This document shows, piece by piece, positions 24,528-33,845 of a stretch of DNA of 64,000 nt. Source of the stretch: Brucella tritici (GTDB taxonomy: Bacteria; Pseudomonadota; Alphaproteobacteria; Rhizobiales; Rhizobiaceae); NCBI RefSeq assembly GCF_008932295.1, contig NZ_WBWA01000014.1, forward strand, positions 62,001 through 126,000, written 5' to 3'. The notes below the pieces were generated by a model that saw only the letters and a program-made list of their open reading frames with translations, made no database searches and was not told where the DNA came from. Made by a program: the position numbers and the translations under genes. Each line of letters opens with the position of its first letter. Position 1 is the first letter of the stretch.

Positions 24528-27233
24528 TTGACATCGGACCCGCTTCGCTTCGGCGAGAACAGACCTTCCCCCGATGCTCTGCTTGAACAGGCGGAACGCG
24601 AAACGCGTGGCCGCCTGAAGATATTTCTCGGTGCTGCGCCGGGCGTCGGCAAGACCTATGAAATGCTGATGTCGGGCCGCGCGCGCAAAGTCGACGGAAT
24701 AGATGTCGTCATCGGCGTTGTGGAAACACATGGGCGAGCGGAAACCGAAGCCCTGACTGAGGGGCTTGAAATCGTGCCTCGTACGCAAGTGTCCTACCGT
24801 GGTCATCAACTTGATGAAATGGACATTGATGCCGTTTTGGCTCGCAAACCGCAACTGGTTCTTGTGGACGAACTGGCGCACACAAACGCATCGGGCAGCA
24901 GGCATCCCAAGCGCTATCAGGATGTCGAGGAAATTCTGGCGCGTGGGATTGATGTGTATACGACGCTCAATATCCAGCACGTCGAAAGCCTCAACGACGT
25001 TGTGGCGCAAATCACCCGCATCCGGGTACGCGAAACAGTGCCGGACAGTATCATCGACCGTGCCGACGATATAGAATTGATCGATCTCACGCCGAACGAT
25101 CTCATCAAGCGCCTCAATGAAGGCAAGATTTATCTCCCGAAGACTGCAAAACGGGCAATCCGAAATTATTTTTCTCCGGGAAATCTGACCGCGCTGCGTG
25201 AATTGGCGCTGCGCCGTACGGCCCAGCGCGTGGACGAGCAGCTGCTCAGCCATATGCGCGCGCACGCTATTGAAGGGCCATGGGCAGCTGGCGACCGCAT
25301 ACTAGTTGCAGTCGATGATCGTCCCCGTAGTGTATCGCTGGTTCGCTATGCACGTCGGCTAGCAGACCGCCTGCGTGCGCCGTGGGCGGCCATTCATATC
25401 GAAACCGCACGTTCTGCCGGGCTTACTGAAGAAGCAAAAGACAGGCTTGCAACCGCATTAAGGCTCGCTGAACAGCTTGGCGGCGAAACAATCATCATTC
25501 CGGGCCAGTCCGTCGCTGAAGATATTGTCCGCTACGCTTCAGCCCACAACTTCACTCAGATCGTCGCCGGGAAGTCCATAAAGTCGCGCTGGCGTGAGAT
25601 GATTGACGGCTCCACTGCGCGTGAACTTGTTCGGCTTTCCGGCGCTATCGATATTCATATTACGGCAGGTGTCGAGCATGAAAACGGAGGAGCCGGCCGC
25701 AAGGTCAGTACCGCTAGGCAGAACGCGACGCTCGATATCCGACCTTATCTGATCGGTATCGCCATTACTGGTGTAGCGCTTATCGCTGGATTGCTTCTCG
25801 ACCAGTTTCTGGACGTACGCAGCATAGCTCTGGTTTTTGTTGTCGGCGTCCTCGGCGTTGCTGTCACCCTTGGTCTTTGGCCCGCGCTTTTCGCGTCCGT
25901 ATTGAGCGCTTTCGCCTATAATTTCTTCTTTCTTTCTCCCCTCTATACGCTTTCCATCGCCGACCCCGAAAGCGTCGTAGCGCTTATTTTTTTCCTGTTT
26001 GTGAGCTTTATTGCCAGTAATCTGGCTAGTCGCGTTCAGCGGCAGGCCGCCGCTGCGCGACAACGCGCCCGCATGACGGAAGACCTGTATCTTTTCAGCA
26101 AAAAACTGGCGGGAACCGGTTCAATCGATGACGTGCTATGGGCCACCGCGTTCCAGATCGCATCGATGCTCAAGGTCCGCGCGGTGATCTTGCTCCCCGA
26201 AGGAAACAGCATCGCCGTCAGGGGCGCATATCCGCCCGATGACACTCTGGATGACGCTGATATCGCTGCCGCACACTGGACTTGGGAACATGATCTTCCT
26301 GCGGGGCGCGGTGCCAATACGCTCCCAGGTGCCAAGCGGCTATATCTGCCACTCAAAACCGCACGAACATCTGTGGGTGTCATCGGACTCGACAATGATC
26401 GCATAGGCCCCATTCTCACACCAGAACAGCAGCGCCTCTTCGAAGCTTTGGCCGATCAGGCCGCAATTGCTATCGAACGCGTTCAGCTTGTCGGTGATGT
26501 GGAGCGAGCCAGGCTTGCAGCGCAAGCCGACAAGCTGCGTTCAGCTCTCCTGACTTCAATCTCCCACGATCTGAAGACCCCGCTGGCCGCAATTCTCGGT
26601 GCCGCCACAACCTTGCGTGATTATTCCAGCTCATTGCCAGAGGCCGATCGGTCCGATCTGGTCACAACGATGGTAGACCAATCGGAACGCTTGAACCGTT
26701 TTATCGCCAACCTCCTCGATATGACACGGATCGAAGCGGGTGCGATGAAGCCCAATCTGTCCCTTCATTATGTTGGCGACCTCATTGGAGCTGCACTCAA
26801 TCGTGCAGCCAAGATACTGGTCCATCATCAGGTCAATATTTCTGTTCCAGCTGATTTGCCCATGGTTCAGCTTGATGCTGTTCTGTTCGAGCAAGTTCTG
26901 TTCAATTTGTTCGACAATGCGGCGAAATATGCCCCTGAAAACACATCGATTACGATTAAGGCCCATGCTGGGCCGTCTCGTATGACACTCGAAATCAGTG
27001 ATCGGGGCCCCGGCATTCCACCGGATGATCTGGAACGTGTATTCGATACATTCTATCGTGTACGTAAAGGTGACCATGTGCAGGCCGGAACCGGACTGGG
27101 TCTTTCAATCGCTCGCGGTTTTATTGAAGCGATGGGAGGCTCTATTCGAGCAAGCAATCGGCATGAAGGCACCGGTGCCGTTTTTACAATCACTTTGCCC
27201 GTCCTTGCTGATGAAGTTGACAAAAACTCATGA
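24528..27233 (+). CDS. kdpD: Sensor histidine kinase KdpD
   Basis: This 901-residue kinase starts at a TTG after CAGGAG. Domains in order are: the cytoplasmic KdpD domain with Walker A GAAPGVGKT at residues 35-43, a universal-stress-protein-like domain (about 254-377), four membrane helices (about 404-500), a GAF domain, the phospho-accepting His680 (SISHDLKTPL) and a HATPase domain (NLFDNAAKYAP, DRGPGIP, GTGLGLSI). KdpD senses low K+ or osmotic signals and phosphorylates KdpE. Its stop overlaps the kdpE start by four bases. All domains are present and full length. Confidence 0.96.
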   Translation: MTSDPLRFGENRPSPDALLEQAERETRGRLKIFLGAAPGVGKTYEMLMSGRARKVDGIDVVIGVVETHGRAETEALTEGLEIVPRTQVSYRGHQLDEMDIDAVLARKPQLVLVDELAHTNASGSRHPKRYQDVEEILARGIDVYTTLNIQHVESLNDVVAQITRIRVRETVPDSIIDRADDIELIDLTPNDLIKRLNEGKIYLPKTAKRAIRNYFSPGNLTALRELALRRTAQRVDEQLLSHMRAHAIEGPWAAGDRILVAVDDRPRSVSLVRYARRLADRLRAPWAAIHIETARSAGLTEEAKDRLATALRLAEQLGGETIIIPGQSVAEDIVRYASAHNFTQIVAGKSIKSRWREMIDGSTARELVRLSGAIDIHITAGVEHENGGAGRKVSTARQNATLDIRPYLIGIAITGVALIAGLLLDQFLDVRSIALVFVVGVLGVAVTLGLWPALFASVLSAFAYNFFFLSPLYTLSIADPESVVALIFFLFVSFIASNLASRVQRQAAAARQRARMTEDLYLFSKKLAGTGSIDDVLWATAFQIASMLKVRAVILLPEGNSIAVRGAYPPDDTLDDADIAAAHWTWEHDLPAGRGANTLPGAKRLYLPLKTARTSVGVIGLDNDRIGPILTPEQQRLFEALADQAAIAIERVQLVGDVERARLAAQADKLRSALLTSISHDLKTPLAAILGAATTLRDYSSSLPEADRSDLVTTMVDQSERLNRFIANLLDMTRIEAGAMKPNLSLHYVGDLIGAALNRAAKILVHHQVNISVPADLPMVQLDAVLFEQVLFNLFDNAAKYAPENTSITIKAHAGPSRMTLEISDRGPGIPPDDLERVFDTFYRVRKGDHVQAGTGLGLSIARGFIEAMGGSIRASNRHEGTGAVFTITLPVLADEVDKNS

Positions 27234-27931
27234 ACGATCCGAAATTAAAGATTCTCGTTGTTGACGATGAACCCGCTATCCGGAAGTTGTTGCGGGTTGG
27301 GCTAACCACGGAAGGCTATACCGTTGTCGAGGCGGTGAACGGCGGCGAAGCTGATACACACATCGCAACGGAAAAGCCCGATATCGTGCTTCTCGATCTG
27401 GGGCTTCCAGATACTGATGGGCACGCTCTATTGCAACGCTGGAGAGAAACCGGTGTGACCTTGCCGGTTCTCATCCTCTCAAGCCGGACCGACGAAGCGG
27501 GGATCGTCCGTGCCCTCGAAGAGGGAGCCGACGATTACGTTCCAAAACCTTTCGGTATGAAAGAGCTTGCTGCGCGTTTGCGGGTCGCACTGCGACACAG
27601 GCTGCAACAGCAGGGAGAAAAGCCGCTTTTCCAAAGCGGCGGCCTTACGGTCGATCTTGTTCGCCGCATTGTGAAACTCAACGGCGAAGAAGTTAAATTG
27701 TCGCCGAAGGAATATGACATCCTTCGACTCCTCGTACAGCATGCCGGGAAAGTATTGACACACCATTTCATTCTCAACCAGGTCTGGGGGCCTGCGGCGG
27801 ACGTTCAATATCTTCGCATCTATGTTCGTCAGCTACGACAGAAGATTGAAAAGTCGCCAGATCAGCCGCATTATATTCTAACTGAAACAGGCGTCGGCTA
27901 CAGGCTGCGCGAAGCTGATCCAGCTCCCTGA
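27230..27931 (+). CDS. kdpE: Response regulator KdpE (OmpR family)
   Basis: This 233-residue regulator has a receiver domain with acidic pocket Asp12/Asp13, phosphorylated Asp56 (VLLDLGLPD) and the VPKPFG lysine. A C-terminal OmpR-type winged helix follows (KEYDILRLLVQHAGKVLTHH, YVRQLRQKIE). KdpE activates the kdp promoter, here probably within 19660-19720. The ATG overlaps the kdpD stop (ATGA), which ensures paired production. It is the last gene of the kdp set. Confidence 0.96.
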   Translation: MNDPKLKILVVDDEPAIRKLLRVGLTTEGYTVVEAVNGGEADTHIATEKPDIVLLDLGLPDTDGHALLQRWRETGVTLPVLILSSRTDEAGIVRALEEGADDYVPKPFGMKELAARLRVALRHRLQQQGEKPLFQSGGLTVDLVRRIVKLNGEEVKLSPKEYDILRLLVQHAGKVLTHHFILNQVWGPAADVQYLRIYVRQLRQKIEKSPDQPHYILTETGVGYRLREADPAP

Positions 27932-27996
27932 GAAAGCCGGAACCAAGCCTTTGCGAAAGCGTTGTTTGCCAAACAACCAGGGTGATGGAGGCAAGC

Positions 27997-28401
27997 GTGG
28001 TCGAGCTGGTCAACAATATCGAGAATCTGGAATTTATCATTGCCAAAGCCCGAGAATATGATGTTCAGGTTCCCGCAACCGATGAAGAATCCGGTTCGAA
28101 TGCCAGCGACGACAATGAAGTCGATATTCTCGATGCCTCGCTGGCAAACCCCACTCGCAAAGAACTTTTTGCGGCTATCCGCTCCCTAAATATCGACGAG
28201 CGGCAGGAATTGCTTGCCCTTATGTGGGTGGGTCGCGGCGACTTCAGCGCTGATGAATGGGACGAAGCCCTTTCAACTGCCGCCGATCGCGACAATGGTC
28301 GCGAAGCTAAATATCTCATCGGTACACCACTTCTGGGAGATTATCTGGAGGAAGGACTGGTCGCCCTCGGCTTCGATGTCGAAGCCTACGATAATGAATA
28401 A
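27997..28401 (+). CDS. DUF3775 domain protein
   Basis: This 134-residue acidic protein has a short N-terminal helix (VELVNNIENLEFIIAKAREYDVQ), a low-complexity acidic linker and a C-terminal part with SLNIDERQELLALMWVGRGDF and YLIGTPLLGDYLEEGLVALGFDV. These are the hallmarks of DUF3775. The function is unknown. I prefer the GTG at 27997 because GGAGG is five bases before it; an ATG at 27985 would add four residues. It lies 65 bp after kdpE and could be read by transcripts continuing from the kdp operon. Confidence 0.8.
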   Translation: MVELVNNIENLEFIIAKAREYDVQVPATDEESGSNASDDNEVDILDASLANPTRKELFAAIRSLNIDERQELLALMWVGRGDFSADEWDEALSTAADRDNGREAKYLIGTPLLGDYLEEGLVALGFDVEAYDNE

Positions 28402-28524
28402 GAAAAATTGATGTTTCCATGTACCCTTCTGTTTTGACGCCGCCATATCCGCGCATTAGTGTCGAGCGCAAATCGGGTTGGTTCATGCTGACCCTGAACA
28501 TTAAGCGCGACGGAGGACGGCACG

Positions 28525-29970
28525 ATGCTTCAGAAAAACCTCGACCAGAAAACTGACTTCTATATTGATGGGGCGTGGCGCGCTCCATTAGAAGCCAAGA
28601 CCATTGAGGTCATCAATCCCGCCGACGAAAAGCCTTATGCCGTCATTTCTGCGGGTTCTTCACAGGACATTGATCTGGCGGTCGCAGCCGCACGCAAGGC
28701 TTTTCCGACCTGGAGCGAAACGCCAGCAGAAGAACGCATCGGCCATATCCGGCGGTTAGTAGAAATTTACGAAACCCGTTTGGAGGAAATGGCCAAGGCA
28801 ATTTCGCTCGAAATGGGTGCGCCAATCACACTTGCGCGTGAATCGCAGGCCGCAGCTGGCCTCTCTCATACCAAGGCTTTCATCGCGGCCTTCGAAAACT
28901 TCGAGTTCGAAGAGATCCTTTCTCCGAAACACCCGAACCAGACGGTCGTGCGCGAACCGATCGGTGTTTGCGGCCTCATTACGCCATGGAATTGGCCAAT
29001 GAACCAGATCGCGTTGAAAGTAATTCCCGCGCTTGCTGTTGGCTGCACCGTCATCCTGAAACCGTCCGAAATCGCGCCGATGTCGGCTATGCTGTTTGCA
29101 GAATTTGTGGATCAAGCAGGCTTCCCGAAAGGTGTTTTCAATCTCGTCAATGGTGAAGGCACCGTTGTTGGCGAAGCGTTGTCGCAACACGCAGACGTCG
29201 ACATGATGTCCTTCACGGGCTCCACCCGCGCAGGAACGGCAGTTTCGCGGGCCGCAGCAGCAACGGTAAAACGCGTTTCGCTGGAACTTGGCGGCAAGTC
29301 GCCGAACATCGTTTTTGCCGATGCCGACTTGGAAAAAGCTATGTCACGCAGCCTTGCGCATTGCTTCGAGAATACAGGACAGTCGTGCAATGCACCGACG
29401 CGCATGCTGGTTGAGCGCTCCGTTTACGACAAGGCCGTGGAAATCGCGAAGAAGGTGACCGCAGGTACCAAGGTAGGCGACCCGGCCAAAGAAGGCGATC
29501 ACATTGGGCCGCTTTCCTCCTCGATCCAGTTCGAGAAAGTTCAGCAGTTGATCCAGAAGGGAATTGATGAAGGTGCGCGGCTTGTGGCAGGTGGTACAGG
29601 GCGTCCCGATGGGTTCACCGAAGGTGATTTCGTCAAGCCGACCGTCTTTGCAGACGTGAACAATGACATGACGATTGCCCGCGAAGAAATCTTCGGGCCG
29701 GTGCTTGCAATGATCCCTTTCGAGACGGAAGAAGAAGCCATTGCCATTGCCAACGACACTCCATATGGACTTGCAGCCTATATTCAGACCGGTAGTCTGG
29801 AACGTGCAAAACGCGTGGCTCGCAAATTGCGCGCTGGCATGGTGCAGATCAACGGCACATCGCGCGCACCCGGTAGTCCGTTCGGCGGCTACAAACAATC
29901 GGGCAATGGTCGCGAAGGTGGCAAGTGGGGTCTGGAAGACTTCATGGAAGTAAAACTTATCAGTGGATGA
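28525..29970 (+). CDS. NAD(P)-dependent aldehyde dehydrogenase
   Basis: This 481-residue enzyme of the aldehyde dehydrogenase superfamily has catalytic Cys288 (GQSCNAPTRM), general base Glu254 (LELGGKSPN), the cofactor loop FTGSTRAGTAVS and the Asn of TPWNWPMNQ. It oxidises an aldehyde to an acid in the cytoplasm; the substrate class is not clear. It stands alone between the DUF3775 gene and a strong terminator. It could in principle oxidise the 2-ketoglutarate semialdehyde predicted for the sugar-acid locus 18 kb away, but nothing in the sequence ties them together. Confidence 0.92.
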   Translation: MLQKNLDQKTDFYIDGAWRAPLEAKTIEVINPADEKPYAVISAGSSQDIDLAVAAARKAFPTWSETPAEERIGHIRRLVEIYETRLEEMAKAISLEMGAPITLARESQAAAGLSHTKAFIAAFENFEFEEILSPKHPNQTVVREPIGVCGLITPWNWPMNQIALKVIPALAVGCTVILKPSEIAPMSAMLFAEFVDQAGFPKGVFNLVNGEGTVVGEALSQHADVDMMSFTGSTRAGTAVSRAAAATVKRVSLELGGKSPNIVFADADLEKAMSRSLAHCFENTGQSCNAPTRMLVERSVYDKAVEIAKKVTAGTKVGDPAKEGDHIGPLSSSIQFEKVQQLIQKGIDEGARLVAGGTGRPDGFTEGDFVKPTVFADVNNDMTIAREEIFGPVLAMIPFETEEEAIAIANDTPYGLAAYIQTGSLERAKRVARKLRAGMVQINGTSRAPGSPFGGYKQSGNGREGGKWGLEDFMEVKLISG

Positions 29971-29990
29971 TCCTTACACGATCACAAGAA

Positions 29991-30015
29991 AAAGGCGCCG
30001 CTTAGCGGCGCCTTT
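29991..30015. terminator. Bidirectional intrinsic terminator
   Basis: A perfect 11-bp stem (AAAGGCGCCGC paired with GCGGCGCCTTT) with a TTA loop is flanked by A residues on the left and T residues on the right. It can stop transcripts from the aldehyde dehydrogenase and from the convergent peptide ABC operon. Confidence 0.9.
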
Positions 30016-30033
30016 TAGTTTCCCACTTGAGGT

Positions 30034-31020
30034 TCAAGTTTTCTCGATAACACGGATACGCTGATCCCCACCAATATCGATGAACTGCGTTGGTGGCGGC
30101 ACTTCGTGAACATCATGTGAGCCGAAACTCTCAGGATAGAATCCATACCCCTGAGGAGCTTGGGGTGGGTTTTGATCGTCGATCAAACGACCGCCTGTTA
30201 GCTCCGTCATCGGATCGGGAATGGCCGAGATCAGTCGCCGGGTGTAAGGATGCATCGGATTTGAGAATATCCGGTCCCATGGCCCACTCTCGACAATCTG
30301 GCCAAAATACATCACCGCCACCCGATCGCTCATATGCTCCACGACACTCAAATCATGGCTGATCATGATATAGGAAAGGCCAAGTCGCTCTTTCAACTCC
30401 AGCAGCAGATTGATGATTTGTGCCCGGATTGAAACATCAAGCGCCGACACGGGTTCATCAAGCACGATAACTTTCGGATTGAGGAGTAATGCGCGCGCAA
30501 TTCCTATGCGCTGGCGTTGGCCACCAGAAAACTCGTGCGGAAAACGCTTTGCCTGCTCGGGCTTCAAACCGACCAGACGCAGAATTTCTTCGATACGTCC
30601 ATCCACTTCACCACGCGACGTCACACCGTGAAGTCGCAGAGGTGCGGCTAGCGACGTGTAGACTGTCTGCCGCGGATTGAGTGAAGCAAATGGGTCCTGA
30701 AAGACCATCTGCGCCATCTTGGCTCGTTCCAACCGGGATGGTTCGTTCTTTCCGGTGATCGGACGTCCTTCGAAATAAATCTGCCCACTTGTGGGCTTCT
30801 GTAAACCGACGATGGACAGTGCAAGTGTAGACTTACCGCAACCAGATTCTCCCACAATCGAAAGGCACTCACCCTTGTTAAGAGTCAGGCTGAGATTATT
30901 AACGGCGCGCAACATTTGCTTGGAAGGACTGAAAATGCCACCGCTCACCGGGAAGTAAACGCAGACATCGTCGATGCGGACCAATGGTTCTACCAGTTTG
31001 GTTGAATGTATGTCATTCAT
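30034..31020 (-). CDS. Peptide-type ABC transporter ATP-binding protein (OppF/DppF-like)
   Basis: This 328-residue ATPase has Walker A GESGCGKST (about residues 59-67), the signature SGGQRQRIGIARAL, Walker B KVIVLDEPVSALD and the C-terminal oligopeptide ABC extension (YTRRLISAIPDP). It is the second ATPase of a dipeptide/oligopeptide-class importer and the last gene of its operon. It overlaps the preceding ATPase gene by eight bases. Energy from ATP is used to import the substrate caught by the binding protein encoded at 33846-35441. Confidence 0.92.
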   Translation of the reverse strand: MNDIHSTKLVEPLVRIDDVCVYFPVSGGIFSPSKQMLRAVNNLSLTLNKGECLSIVGESGCGKSTLALSIVGLQKPTSGQIYFEGRPITGKNEPSRLERAKMAQMVFQDPFASLNPRQTVYTSLAAPLRLHGVTSRGEVDGRIEEILRLVGLKPEQAKRFPHEFSGGQRQRIGIARALLLNPKVIVLDEPVSALDVSIRAQIINLLLELKERLGLSYIMISHDLSVVEHMSDRVAVMYFGQIVESGPWDRIFSNPMHPYTRRLISAIPDPMTELTGGRLIDDQNPPQAPQGYGFYPESFGSHDVHEVPPPTQFIDIGGDQRIRVIEKT

Positions 31021-31993
31021 GATGGAAACACCTCACCACACCGGCATCCTCAAGTGGCGTCCAGCCCGGTTTTTGCGCACGACAAACATCGGTCGCGCGC
31101 GTGCAACGCGGCTCAAACCTGCAGCCTTTTGGAAAAGCGGAAATCGACGGCACGACACCTTCGATCTCCTGCAGCCGCAACTGACCTTCTTTCTGGCGAG
31201 AACCAAGCTGCGGGAGCGAAGCCAGAAGACCATGCGCATAAGGGTGCGCAGCATGGTGAAACAAGCCCGCTGTTATGCGTTCTTCGACCAGATGTCCTGC
31301 GTACATCACACCCACGCGACGGCACATTTTCGCAATGACACCCAGATCGTGACTGATCATCAGAACGGAAGTCCCTCGCGCTGTGCAAAGTTCTTGCATC
31401 AGACGCAAAATTTCCGCCTGAACCGTCACATCGAGCGCGGTCGTGGGTTCATCAGCGATCAGCAAATCAGGATTGCATGCAAGTGCAATAGCAATCATCA
31501 CGCGCTGACGCATACCACCCGACATCTGATGCGGATAGTTCTTCACACGTTGCTCTGGCGCAGGGACTTGAACACTCGCAAGCGCTTCGACCGCCTTACG
31601 CTCAGCCTCGTGCCAAGTGGCACCTTGGTGCAGCACGAACATTTCCGCAATCTGCCGACCTACTGGCGACAACGGATTGAGAGCAGTCATCGGCTCCTGA
31701 AAGATCATCGCTATACGATTGCCACGCAGCTTGCGCATTTCGCGCGACGAGATGGACCGCAAGTCCTGCCCTTTAAAGCGGATCGCTCCTCCGGTTATCG
31801 ACAGCGGCTTGCGCAGAAGCCCGATCATCGACAGCGCGGTGATGCTTTTTCCGCAGCCAGACTCTCCGACCAGACCGAATGTCTCGCCAGCTCCAATAGT
31901 GAACGATACATCCTCGACCACATTATGTTTGCTCGAACCGGAGACGATATCGATCCGAAGGTTTTCTACCTCAAGAAGTGCTTGTTCGCTCAT
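31013..31993 (-). CDS. Peptide-type ABC transporter ATP-binding protein (OppD/DppD-like)
   Basis: This 326-residue ATPase has Walker A GESGCGKSI, signature [14 protein letters not shown], Walker [13 protein letters not shown], and the cysteine-rich C-terminal region (CRFEPRCTRATDVC) typical of OppD/DppD, which in homologues binds an iron-sulfur cluster. Its ATG overlaps the stop of the permease gene upstream (ATGA). Together with the next ATPase it forms the nucleotide-binding pair of the importer. Confidence 0.92.
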   Translation of the reverse strand: MSEQALLEVENLRIDIVSGSSKHNVVEDVSFTIGAGETFGLVGESGCGKSITALSMIGLLRKPLSITGGAIRFKGQDLRSISSREMRKLRGNRIAMIFQEPMTALNPLSPVGRQIAEMFVLHQGATWHEAERKAVEALASVQVPAPEQRVKNYPHQMSGGMRQRVMIAIALACNPDLLIADEPTTALDVTVQAEILRLMQELCTARGTSVLMISHDLGVIAKMCRRVGVMYAGHLVEERITAGLFHHAAHPYAHGLLASLPQLGSRQKEGQLRLQEIEGVVPSISAFPKGCRFEPRCTRATDVCRAQKPGWTPLEDAGVVRCFHHE

Positions 31994-32811
31994 ATCTTAC
32001 GGGTCCTCATATGCGGGTCGAGCCAGTCGCGAAGACCGTCGCCGAACAGATTGAGCCCAAGTACTGTGAAGAATATGGCGAGGCCGGGAAACACTGCAGC
32101 CCAAGGCGCGTTCACGATCAACTCACGCGCATCGGTGAGCATGTTGCCCCAGCTTGGATCTGGTGGACTGATACCGAGACCAAGATAGGAAAGTGCTGCC
32201 TCGGCGAGAATTGCATCCCCCATTCCGAGCGTGCCTATCACTAGAACAGGTCCGATCATGTTGGGCACGATCTGCGTGATCATGATACGTACGTCGCTAT
32301 AACCAAGCATTTTGGCAGCCTGAATATAGCCCTGCTTTTTGAGCGACAGAGTGGAACTTCGCGCAATGCGGCAAGTCCAGGACCAGTTCGTCAGACCAAG
32401 TGCAAGCAGAAGGCTCGGCAAGCCAGGGCCAAGGACAGCCATGATTGCCAGCGCGAAGATCAGCGACGGAATTGCGAGCATCAGATTGGTGAGGCCGTTG
32501 ACGAAATCGTCCCACCATCCGCCGAAATAACCGGCCGAAATGCCAAAACACAGACCGATAACAGTGTTGATGCATTGCGAGACGACACCAACAGTCAAAG
32601 ATACTTGCGCACCATAGAGGATACGCGAATAAACATCGCGGCCTTGTGCATCCGTGCCGAACCAGAACTGTGCATCAGGCGGAAGTTCGGCATTCATCAG
32701 GTCGGCATCAAGAACGGGATTATAGTGTGCCAGCAATGGCGCAAAGACAGCCGCGGCCACAATGACAATACACACGAACCCGCCAAATGCGAGATTGAAA
32801 CGCAGCTTCAT
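31990..32811 (-). CDS. Peptide-type ABC transporter permease (DppC-like)
   Basis: This 273-residue inner-membrane protein has six predicted helices and the family loop EAALSYLGLGISPPDPSWGNML that contacts the ATPases. The N-terminus has the DppC-type segment with HYNPVLDADLMNAELPPDAQFWFGTDAQGRD, here noted by its start HYNP and end GTDAQGRD. It pairs with the DppB-like subunit encoded four bases upstream. The whole set reads leftward as one operon. Confidence 0.92.
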   Translation of the reverse strand: MKLRFNLAFGGFVCIVIVAAAVFAPLLAHYNPVLDADLMNAELPPDAQFWFGTDAQGRDVYSRILYGAQVSLTVGVVSQCINTVIGLCFGISAGYFGGWWDDFVNGLTNLMLAIPSLIFALAIMAVLGPGLPSLLLALGLTNWSWTCRIARSSTLSLKKQGYIQAAKMLGYSDVRIMITQIVPNMIGPVLVIGTLGMGDAILAEAALSYLGLGISPPDPSWGNMLTDARELIVNAPWAAVFPGLAIFFTVLGLNLFGDGLRDWLDPHMRTRKI

Positions 32812-32815
32812 GGGC

Positions 32816-33751
32816 TTACTCGTGGCTTATGCGCGGGTCGATAACCGCGTAGAGAATGTCAACAATCGTATTGATGACCAGAAACCACAATACGATTACG
32901 AGAATTGCCCCCTGCACGACCGGAATGTCGCGCAAAGAAACGCTATCGATCAGCAAGGAGCCAAGACCCGGCCACGAGAATAGTTTCTCCACCACCACGG
33001 CCTGTCCCATCATCGATCCGAACTGTAGGCCGATGGTCGTGATAATCAGCACCAGCGCATTGCGCATGACGTGCCATTTCACCAGGCGAAAGCTGCTCAT
33101 GCCTTTAGAGCGGGCGGTACGAATGAAGTCAGCCCCCATAACTTCCAGCACGGCTGCACGTGTTGTTCTTGCTAGCAGTGCCAATGGCGCAACACCCAAG
33201 GTCAGCGCTGGGAGGACAATGTTTCGGATACCGCCATCACCATAGCCAAAGCTCGGCAACCATCCAAGTGTCAGTGCAAATAGATACATGGCCAGCAGGC
33301 CCAGCCAGAACTGTGGTAGCGAGAGGCCCGAGACTGCGCCTATCATCGTCACACTGTCGAGAAGGCTTCCGGGTTTAAGTGCCGCGAGAAACCCAAGCGG
33401 TACGCCTATCAGGATCGCAAACCCCATAGCCGCAAAAGCAAGCTTCAATGTTGGCCACATGCGCTCCTGAATAAGCGAGACAACCGGCTGTCTTGATCGA
33501 TAGGACGTACCAAGATCAAACTGTGCCAGTTGAACCAGATAATTGCCGAAACGCACATGGACAGGCTTGTCGAGGCCAAATTCCTGAGTGATCTTTTCGA
33601 CCATCTTCGGGTCGTTCATGCCCTTGCCATTGGCAATTAGGCCAGAAGCGATGCTGCCCGGAACAACACTGAAAATGACGAAGATCAGCAGTGATACAGC
33701 GACAACCGTCGGTATCATCTGCAAGACGCGCCGAAAAATAAAATAAAGCAC
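32816..33751 (-). CDS. Peptide-type ABC transporter permease (DppB-like)
   Basis: This 311-residue membrane protein has the DppB N-terminus (RRVLQMIPTVVAVSLLIF), an external loop with FGLDKPVHVRFGNYL, and the EKLFSWPGLGSLLIDSV motif near residue 263. It forms the translocation pore with the DppC-like subunit. The gap to the binding-protein gene upstream is 94 bp and contains a stem-loop, so the permease is probably made in smaller amounts than the binding protein. Confidence 0.92.
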   Translation of the reverse strand: MLYFIFRRVLQMIPTVVAVSLLIFVIFSVVPGSIASGLIANGKGMNDPKMVEKITQEFGLDKPVHVRFGNYLVQLAQFDLGTSYRSRQPVVSLIQERMWPTLKLAFAAMGFAILIGVPLGFLAALKPGSLLDSVTMIGAVSGLSLPQFWLGLLAMYLFALTLGWLPSFGYGDGGIRNIVLPALTLGVAPLALLARTTRAAVLEVMGADFIRTARSKGMSSFRLVKWHVMRNALVLIITTIGLQFGSMMGQAVVVEKLFSWPGLGSLLIDSVSLRDIPVVQGAILVIVLWFLVINTIVDILYAVIDPRISHE

Positions 33752-33803
33752 ATGGTCCTCCTTTCGGATCAGCGTAAACTACGCTGGAGCAAAGGGGATC
33801 AGT

Positions 33804-33827
33804 GGCCCGCCCGATAACGAGCGGGCC
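33804..33827 (-). promoter_or_regulatory. Intercistronic stem-loop after binding-protein gene
   Basis: GGCCCGC and GCGGGCC form a 7-bp stem, extended by outer GGATC/GATCC bases, just after the binding-protein stop. There is no T tract. Such hairpins usually protect the upstream binding-protein message from 3' decay. Confidence 0.55.
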
Positions 33828-33845
33828 GATCCAGATCAGCCGGAA

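Noticed and set aside
28525..29970. Aldehyde dehydrogenase as the missing semialdehyde dehydrogenase of the sugar-acid locus
   Set aside because: The gene is about 18 kb away, has no matching operator seen upstream and its subfamily cannot be fixed by eye, so the link is not claimed.
30974..32188. A 404-codon plus-strand frame
   Set aside because: It covers the two peptide ABC ATPase genes on the other strand and has no signal of its own.
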